Below are positions 20,438-27,278 of a stretch of DNA of 27,278 bases, one piece after another. Location of the stretch: assembly GCA_024811115.1 (NCBI GenBank), contig JAKOGH010000638.1:1-27278 (forward strand). The letters run 5' to 3'. Position 1 is the stretch's first letter, and the number at the start of each line of letters is the position of its first letter. The notes under the pieces are model-generated. The model was given only the letters and a program-made list of their open reading frames with translations. It was not told the origin of the DNA and searched no databases. The stretch is from Terana coerulea. Lineage: Eukaryota; Basidiomycota; Agaricomycetes; Polyporales; Phanerochaetaceae. The position numbers and the translations under genes were made by a program.

Positions 20438-21201
20438 ATGTGTAGAGCATACTTCGACACCGTCGACGGCGACTTGCACCCCTGCCGTCCCGACGACGAC
20501 CTCTTCCCTCATTCTCGAGGCTGGCCCGCTGGTAAGCCCTTTGCTTGTACGTTTTGTAGTCTTACTAGCCGGCTCATATCCCATCCCGTGTCGTTCAGTC
20601 AAGACTTGCTCAAGGTAAGTACTGGTCGATAAATTGGGTGCATGAAGCTTACCACCTGTGTGTTTCAAGAGCGCGGATAATGCGCTGAAAAGGAAGCACA
20701 CACACCTCGATCATAGCGGGTAAGTATCTTACCCTATAGCGTGCGCTGTACTGGTGCTGACTAGTGTTTACCAGCTCTGAAGGCAGTCAGACAACGCTGC
20801 ACCCCGGCATCGTCAATTCTCTCATAGTGGGAGATAGCGCCGTTCAATGCGAAGCGCGCACTGGAAATCAAGGTATGCACCTACTACCACGCTTTTTGTC
20901 CAGATCACTGACTCGTCTTTGAGATCAGTTGTAGGTGGGACGAGACCCAAACAAGGACGATTTGGGCGCACACGACAATACCCCAGCATCGTCAGTTCTC
21001 TGGTACTGCCGGAGACTGTCCCGGCGGCTGGCACGAACAACATCACAATTATTTATCATATTGCTGACCTGCTGCGCCCCCTCACTCTCGGAAGCCATTT
21101 GCCTAGTAAGCGTCTCGTTTGCATTCGTCGCCGCCGCCGTTCTAACGATGTCATTGAACACAGCACTCGTCATGCTGTTATTCGGCGAAGGATGTCATTG
21201 A
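20438..21201 (+). pseudogene. Multi-exon gene of unknown function, unit 2, early stop
   Basis: Exons 20438-20614, 20670-20719, 20775-20872 and 20935-21105 match unit 1 in length and phase. Exon 5 starts at 21164 but reaches TGA at 21199-21201, after a 13 bp deletion between GCGGCG repeats plus a T-to-A change. The result would be a 177-residue product instead of 271. Downstream exon 6 and 7 sequences survive at about 21354-21554, with an extra base at the exon 7 donor. It could be a shorter functional product or a decaying copy. The first two exons, with the cysteine/histidine motifs, are the best conserved part. Confidence 0.4.
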
Positions 21202-22652
21202 GCGGCGCTCTGCAATACCCCTGCCAGTTGTACAGCAAGACGGCGCAGCCACGGCCCTCGATTGCCGGGTGTGCGTCGAGTCGTTAGCACCACACTAGCG
21301 GTATACTGTCGCTAACCACAGCATTTGAGATGAGGAGGTGATGCTGTACTTCAGCATTGTCAAATCTGTCATACTGCGAGAGATGCAGTCTCGGCACGAA
21401 GTGCGCGCTGAAGGTATGCACTTACTTCATTCTGCCATTCAGTCCACTGACCCGTCTCTGGCATTCATCGTAGTTGCCGCGAAAGCCGACTGGGAGACAT
21501 GGAAGACGGGGACGACGGTAGCCAAGCATCATCAAACAGTCATTAACATGAAAGGTACGCCGCCGCCGCGAGACGCTATACTGGAACTGGAACTAACCAC
21601 TATGCTAATCTAGAGGCATTACTGAATGCTTGTATCTCCTATCACATTCCACAGCATCGTCAGTTCTGTCGCGGCGCGAGAGATAGTTTGGCGTATCGGT
21701 TGGTCTATTGGATGGTAAGTCCGCCAGTAGTCGTCTATAGTCACTAGTGCGCTCATCACGCCGCTAAATTTTGGGTCACCCAGATACAGTTTTGACTACC
21801 GACCACCACTCCGCCGCGCTTGTGCCGATTACGCGGCATCGTCCAATTACGCAGCAGATGGTACCGCCGGACTCTCCGCGGACGAGTGTGCGCTTGCGCT
21901 TGGCTCGTACTTGTCGGTGTGGTCTCGTTCATCAGCGTCATGGGTTATTACAGGTCCGATCTGTCCACAATGTTGCCCCATGACTGCGCTGACCTTGTAT
22001 GCCCAGATATCTCATCCTCATCCTGCTCGTGATTTAATATGAAGACCCGTCGTGATGACGGCGCCGAATGCACCCTGCTGGTCAGGCTCGTGCTATTGTG
22101 GTTGGCATCCCAGCCACGTGTTCTGACTCAAGCCCACTCATGCCGGTGCGCTCTCTCGCCTCTGCTCCAACGGTGCGAGGAGATGCTGACCTTAACCCCA
22201 GGCATGCCAGTTCCCTCAACGCGACAAATCTTGGCGGTGGCGGTCGATACTGTGACTGTCGGCTTATCGTCTCGTCCAGTACCCTTGACGAGCATGTGTA
22301 TTAGTAAGCGAGTATATTGAATAAGACCACGTTGGTACACTAACATGCTTGTAGATTTCTACCTATCAGCCGTTGACGACGAGTCTGAGTCATCGATCAA
22401 GGCGGCGGGACTGCTTCACGCACGGTTTGTGAAGCAACTCTTCGGCGCCGCTGCCGTCGCCTCCCGTACTTCAAACGCGACATCTATCCTACCCCGGCGG
22501 GCTATCGGCTGGCCTAAAACATCATGATACCTTCAGCGCCGTCACGTGTGCTTCTGTTCTCTCTAGAAAATGGGTAACCCTAACATAGGTCTTCGGCTGT
22601 ATTGACGCAGGATAAGGTTCCTGCCGTTCATCCCAGGACATTGATAAGAGTA
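21202..22652. other. Gene-like remnant region (unit 2)
   Basis: Counterpart of 10195-11520. Splice-like signals are abundant but no complete frame exists. A possible two-exon reading (22039 to 22527 with an intron about 22307-22354) is open here and closed in unit 1. I do not recognise the product. Confidence 0.3.
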
Positions 22653-23188
22653 ACAAGAGGCTCCTTCACTTCGTTCCGGGGAGAAGGTCAGGGTGGCGTT
22701 TGGCTAGGGTGGCGTTTGGTCAGGGTGGCGTTGCCGCATTGGCCAAGACCGCTGCAAGGCTTATGGTCAATTAATGAGGTATATATGTGAAGCAGGAGGC
22801 GCACAAATAAACTGATGAAATAAGACAGAAGCGAGACAGATTGGACCCCCAAGCATTGACTGAGGCTGTAAGGAATGTGAGTTATAGAACGAATTCTTAG
22901 ACACCGCCCGAGGCTCCGACAGCCCGACGAATGCCATTGCAGACGATGAGCGGGCTAAGCCGGAATGCCAGCGCTGCGCGAGACTACGAGGGCTGAGCTA
23001 AGCAGTCGGACCGACGACGAAACGGATCAGAAACGATATGTATTGTGGAGGAACCCGGAGAGGAACCGGGGACGCGTAAATCAGCCAGCGGCCAGCAGGC
23101 ATACTTATACCTAGCCATTCGGACTGATGGATGATCAGGTAGGGGCTCGAGGTAAGTACGTTACTTACTTACGTGGCATATGGGTAAA
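22653..23188. mobile_element. 536 bp insertion specific to unit 2, possible retroelement fragment
   Basis: It is absent at the matching position in unit 1 (near 11528). It is flanked by 10 bp direct repeats with one mismatch (GATAAGAGTA 22643-22652, GATAGGAGTA 23189-23198), read as a target-site duplication. Inside are three copies of a GGGTGGCGTT block (about 22690-22735), then a TATATATG box and an AATAAA-like site (about 22780-22810), an order reminiscent of an LTR. No TG...CA ends or terminal inverted repeats were found and there is no coding capacity. Class undetermined. Confidence 0.6.
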
Positions 23189-23240
23189 GATAGGAGTATA
23201 TAATGTGTCTACCGCCAGTAAGTAGATGTATTGACGTGCG

Positions 23241-23890
23241 CAAACGAAATCATGCTGACCACATGAATCCTGATACTCAGCGACGCTCCCCTCAGACATA
23301 TCTACATACCTGGGGTAAGTCTTCTCGTGAGGCTTCATACTACCAGTTACTAACCTATGCTACTGGTAGCCTTTGACCACCACTCCTCGCAATGTACATG
23401 GACATGCGTATTAACTTCTATAGGTCCGTACAGTAGTATTCGAGTAGACTACTACGGAATAGTACTGGTAGTACTCTCAGTGTCGAGTAGTACGCGCAGA
23501 CGTAGGAGAGCCATACTGACCTTACTCTATAGATCCATTAGTGCGCGCGTCGTAGCCGCTGTACTGGTAATGAACTCGGAAAACAAAAGTGGGTAAGTAC
23601 CACTGTTAATTATCAGGAAACGAAGTCATACTGACCGCATTAATCCTGATGCTTAGCGACGCTCCCCTCAGACATATTTACATACCTGGAGTAAGTCTTC
23701 GTGCGTTCATACTACCAGTTACTAACCTATGCTACTGGTAGCCTTCGACCACCACTCCTCGCAATGTACTCGGACATGTGCATTAGCTTCTATAGGTACA
23801 TACAGTAGTATGATTCGGGTAGACTACTACGGAGTAGTAGTACCGGTATAATACTATCAGTGTCGAGTAGTATGTGTGGACGTAGGCGGG
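23241..23890. repeat. Nested 377 bp duplication with TACTAAC introns (unit 2)
   Basis: Copy A is about 23241-23510 (intron 23315-23369). Copy B is about 23618-23890 (intron 23691-23741). Both introns keep GTAAGTCTT, TACTAAC and TAG. No MITE is present; the vacant target is near 23841. Confidence 0.7.
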
Positions 23891-24340
23891 CGCCCGGGCC
23901 GGCTGCAACAGAGACCGGTGTGCAATGTAAACTATAAGCAGCCAAGACCTTCGGGTCCAAGTGCATTGGCGTAATGTCCCCGACCTCCTAAGTACCAGCC
24001 AGACGCCTAGCGACAGCTTTGTGGCGTCGCGCGGGGCCCCGACAGTGCAGATCACGTCTCGGGTTCGTCATTCATCGGACAGTGCTCCGTGATGGCGAAC
24101 TCTGTGCCACCCCGCCATGTCCAGATCCTCAGCGCCGCATTTGCGCACTCGAGATTCTCGGAAACCAAATATCAATACTACGCGATCGCAGCGTGACAAA
24201 GAATTCAAGGAAAACGGCGACAATGCGCAATGGAACAACGTCGGCCCTGAACATCTCAACAATATCTCAGTAGACCTGGTACCACCCCTTTGCAAACCCC
24301 TACCATCCCCGCGCTCCTCCCCAACGGCATGCAAGACACC
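23891..24340. other. Unit 2/3 junction and downstream flank of P450 copy 3
   Basis: Unit 3 starts near 23981. The sequence matches 12431-12876 and 1122-1491. No gene. Confidence 0.5.
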
Positions 24341-26310
24341 TCAGACCCGCCGCTTGATGCCGACTGCGACGGAGATCGGCCGCCGGACAAACGCCTCGTG
24401 CACCTCGAGCTGGCCACGCCCACGTCAGCACACCAGACCGCACAGAAACACCAACGACACGGACCTTCTGGTTCGGGTCCCCGAGCACGACGTCGTAGCG
24501 GTGGAAGACGGTCGCGACGGCGAGCACGAGCTCCATGTGCGCGAGGTTCCGGCCGATGCACGCCCTGCGCGCCCCACGTCAGTCCAGAAGCACGCACACC
24601 GTCAACAGCGCACGACGCACCTCGGGCCCGTCGAGAACGGCGCAAAGCAGCGCGTCATCTGCGCGCGGTCGCCGCGCGCCCACCGCCCGGGGTCATACGC
24701 CTCCACGTCCGCGCCCCACACCTCGGTGCGGCGGTGCAGCGCCCAGATCGGGCTGCTCACCTGCGCGCCCGCCGCGAACGCCGCGCCCGCGAGCGTGAGG
24801 CCGCCGTCGGGGACGGTGCGCGGGAGGCCGATGGCGACGGTCGAGTACAGGCGCAGGCCCTCGTTGACGCAGTCCGCGAGGAAGGGGAGGTGCTTGACGC
24901 GCTCCCACGGCGCGACGACGGCGCTGTGCGACGCGTCGGGCTCGACGGGCCCGAGCGCGCCGGCGAGCTCCGCCTGCAGCTGCGCCTGCACCGCCGGCGC
25001 GCGCGAGGAAGTACGTGATCGCGGTCAGGGAGCTGTGCGGGCGCACGGCGGTCAGCCACGCAGACACACACAGGAGGGGAGGGGGCGTACTTGGCGGTGG
25101 TGTCCGAGCCGGCGACCATGAGCGTGAGCGCCTCGCCGCTGAGCTCCTTCGGCTCGAGCTGCTGCCCGTGCTCGTCCTTCGCGTCGATGAGCTTGGAGAG
25201 GAAGTCGACGCGGGAGACGGCGGCGGCGAGCCGCGCGGCGACGGCCGCGACGGCCATGGTGCCGAGCACGACCTGCGAGCCCATGGCTTTCTTGATCGAG
25301 GGCAGCTGGCGCGCCCACGGGCGGGCGTAGGCGGGCAGGCAGCCGAGCAGGAAGACGATGGTGGTGGTCTCGTTCACGATCTGGACGGCGGGCGCGGTGG
25401 CGTGCTCGGCGGCGTAGTCCTCCTTGCCGTAGGCCGCCATGGCCGCCTTCCCGTCGCGCACGACCGGCGCGGCGTCCTCGCCCCTCTCGAGCATGCCGAA
25501 CGGGTTCCCGAACGCCAGGTCGCCTGTCCCAGCCCCATAAGCACGACAGTTCACCTCGATTGGAGATTGTTTTATGCGTACCGATGATGTCGAAGGTCAG
25601 GAAATTGTACCCTGGTAAATGTGAAGAGTGAGAGAGAGAAAGTGCAGATGGTCCTTATGGCCTACAGTTCTGCGCGTTGAACCAGACGCGGCCCTGCGCC
25701 GCCCGCCACGCGCACGCCCCGACGACGCCGCCCCTGTCCCGCGCGCCCGCGTCGCACAGGCCGTCCCAGCGCGCGAGCAGCAGCTGGATGTAGCGGCGGA
25801 TGACGGGCTCGGCGTCCTGCAGGCTCTTGGCGGAGAACGCGTGGGCGATGTACTTGCGCTTGCGGGTGTGCTCGGCGCGCGAGCGCGTCGTGAACACGCT
25901 CGTCTCGTCGTCGTAGAGCACGAAGCCGCCGTACAGCTCGCCCTTGCGCGCGCGCGACCCGTGGCCGTAGAGGGCGTGGAACGCGTCGGGGTCGTCGATC
26001 GAGACGTGGTCGTGGCCGACGCGCACGAACGTCCCTGCACGGTGGTTCAGCGCTCATGGGTGTGGGAGGCGCATGGGGCCGGACTGACCGTGTTGCTTGT
26101 GCAAGTCGTGTATGGTGGGGCTGATCATGCCTCTGTAGCCGAGGGAGGCATACCAGAGCGTCGTGAACTTGGCGAGGAAGGGCCGCGGTAGCGCGACAGA
26201 CCATAGGGATCGACCACATAGGGGACGATGTACCAGAGCACGACCGCCACGACGGGGACGGCAGCCCACAGCTTGGGGTCGATGTGATACAGGAGTTGGG
26301 TGGCGGACAT
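24341..26310 (-). pseudogene. CYP53: Cytochrome P450, CYP53 family, copy 3, two frameshifts
   Basis: Seven exons: 26310-26089, 26034-25666, 25611-25582, 25523-25091, 25032-24621, 24564-24465 and 24409-24341, with introns of 54-58 bp. Exon 4 has the full 433 bp and lacks the lesion shared by copies 1 and 2. Two other lesions break the frame: one G lost from a G run near 26180-26182 in exon 1 (right after the membrane anchor), and two bases lost from a GC run near 24996-25005 in exon 5 (after the I-helix). The last intron has a GTCCGT donor where copies 1 and 2 have GTCTGT. The catalytic motifs are otherwise present. Confidence 0.88.
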
Positions 26311-26545
26311 GGTAGCACTGGGGGTGCTGCTCGACCCCATTCCCCGGTTTATAGGCCATGAGACTGACGCTGTGACGAGAGGAAGCTCAGTTCCTGACAG
26401 CGTAGCTTGACTGAGAACCCGCTGCGCACCTGCAGGAACCCGCACTTCTCCCGTGGCCATATCGGGGGCACCGCCATATCTGGTGTCCCGACGATGGAAG
26501 ACCCTGGAGAAGGGTGTCAGGCATGGGAAGTGCAGGAGCTGCAAT
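26311..26545. other. Upstream region of P450 copy 3 with segments missing from units 1 and 2
   Basis: Aligns with 3465-3630 but contains extra segments of 21, 17 and 10 bp. Each is bounded by a short direct repeat: GAACCCGC (26415, 26436), GCCATATC (26456, 26473) and TGGA (26495, 26505). Units 1 and 2 therefore look like deletion derivatives of this arrangement. Confidence 0.6.
26348..26353 (-). promoter_or_regulatory. TATA box of P450 copy 3
   Basis: TATAAA on the minus strand, about 40 bp upstream of the ATG at 26310, conserved in all three copies. Confidence 0.55.
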
Positions 26546-27278
26546 CAGAGCAGCGTACGGCAACCGTCATTGTCGCTGACCTGGCCGCGCATCATCTCGG
26601 ACGGTCTCTCCGCGCTGCGTAAGGAGGTCGGCCGAGCGCATGCTGCGAGGACAGACGGGTGACAGCTTGGACAGGGGTGCAGATCGAGGGCACCGATGGC
26701 CACAGGAGGCCGCGCACGGCGGACGTCTCTAAGCGACGCTGGAATTACGCAGACCGGTTTACGAGGTCGCAGTCCTGACGTTACGCTCGGTTGAGTCTGG
26801 GAGTGTGGCATAGAGCCGGGCATCCGCCTCAAACGCTTCTACTAGAGGACATTCGGTTAGTCCACACTCTGTGCAGTCGCCAAACACCATCAAGCGACGC
26901 TCACCTTATAATGTCTGCTGAGTTCTGCGCGATATGAAATCGCGTTCGCGACCGTCTAGATTTCTTCATACAAGGAGGACAGGTGTGGATTCTGATCGGT
27001 GAAGTAATGTGCTGTGTCCGAGATCGGGTTCGGCAAAGTCCGAGGTCTGAAAGGTATGTTCTCAGCTATTCATTGCTGCTTGAATGGTTTTTACACGTAC
27101 ACGTTTATGCACAGTCAGTGTACGTGGATCCACTTGTATCACTGCGCGATTTATCGAGGCTGAATATTAAATCCTTGCCAGAGGTCTTAGCTGATCAAAG
27201 TGCCCTAGCAAAGGCGCGGCGTCAACGTTTCGCGTCACCCACCGGATACTAGCAATCCAGTTCCAATGTTGAGTAGAC
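26546..27278. other. Unique right flank
   Basis: Not part of the array. GC falls after about 26830. The only candidate coding stretch is the one near 26983-27252. No RNA gene or repeat was seen. Confidence 0.4.
26983..27252 (+). CDS. Possible small open reading frame or 3' exon, unidentified
   Basis: An 89-residue frame ends at TAG 27250-27252. Its first half overlaps an intron-like segment (about 27054-27115, GTATGTTC...TGCACAG), so a terminal exon from about 27116 reading SVYVDPLVSLRDLSRLNIK is an alternative. The Leu-rich pattern is weakly reminiscent of leucine-rich repeats. There is no second copy to test conservation. Confidence 0.2.
   Translation: MWILIGEVMCCVRDRVRQSPRSERYVLSYSLLLEWFLHVHVYAQSVYVDPLVSLRDLSRLNIKSLPEVLADQSALAKARRQRFASPTGY

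Larger units (their letters stand above)
12511..23980. repeat. Array unit 2
   Basis: Second complete unit, with the same order as unit 1. It lacks both MITEs and carries a 536 bp insertion (22653-23188), a 75 bp deletion in the hairpin repeats and a 13 bp deletion in the multi-exon gene. Confidence 0.85.
1122..26545. repeat. Direct tandem array of ~11.4 kb units (2 complete plus 1 partial)
   Basis: The same sequence recurs three times in the same orientation. Anchors are the P450 start codons at 3464, 14849 and 26310 (offsets 11385 and 11461) and the junction motif GACCTCCTA near 1124, 12512 and 23982. Identity by eye is in the mid-nineties of percent over most of the length, including intergenic DNA. 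It is interrupted by indels, transposon insertions and one strongly diverged tract. Unit 3 keeps only the P450 and about 235 bp upstream of it. Confidence 0.93.
23981..26545. repeat. Array unit 3, truncated
   Basis: Contains only the P450 and about 235 bp upstream. Similarity to units 1 and 2 ends near 26545, so the CCAAT element and the whole linker are missing. Confidence 0.85.

Noticed and set aside
22653..23188. Complete solo LTR
   Set aside because: No TG...CA termini and no matching element in the window. Only the internal TATA and AATAAA-like order resembles an LTR.

Overview
The window looks like nuclear DNA of a GC-rich filamentous fungus, most likely an agaricomycete basidiomycete. 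The evidence is the many 51-62 bp GT-AG introns with CTNAC or TACTAAC branch sites, a seven-exon P450 of CYP53 type, and CT-rich leaders behind TATA boxes. No tRNA, rRNA, CRISPR array or bacterial-style operon was seen.

Layout. The left flank (1-1121) holds the 3' end of a repeat-protein gene whose core TQLNWGDLxNEKVLxGLF occurs four times, each preceded by an Arg-Arg pair. From about 1122 to 26545 the window is one direct tandem array: unit 1 (about 1122-12510, 11.4 kb), unit 2 (about 12511-23980, 11.5 kb) and a truncated unit 3 (about 23981-26545). Each unit begins with the same minus-strand P450 gene. It has seven exons with identical junctions and would encode about 545 residues. By its motifs it belongs to CYP53, the fungal benzoate 4-hydroxylase family. 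Every copy is broken by small indels: one in copy 1, four in copy 2 and two in copy 3. The lesion in copy 1 is shared with copy 2 and absent from copy 3.

The long linkers of units 1 and 2 contain, in order: the P450 upstream region; a tract of about 0.97 kb that is strongly diverged between units although its flanks are nearly identical; six degenerate tandem repeats of about 280 bp carrying two conserved hairpins; an AT-richer non-coding stretch with further hairpins; a plus-strand multi-exon gene of unknown function with a TATA box and a CT-rich leader (intact eight-exon model in unit 1, early stop in unit 2); and a nested duplication of 377 bp period with TACTAAC introns.

Two MITEs of about 202 bp (TA target duplication, CAGT termini, pogo/Tc1-mariner type) sit in unit 1 only. 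Units 2 and 3 preserve clean empty sites. Unit 2 has its own 536 bp insertion. Several differences between units are deletions between short direct repeats. The picture is of segmental amplification around a P450, followed by MITE insertion and small-deletion decay. The right flank (26546-27278) is unique and poorly interpretable. All comparisons were made by eye, and some indels could be sequencing or assembly errors in repetitive GC-rich DNA.
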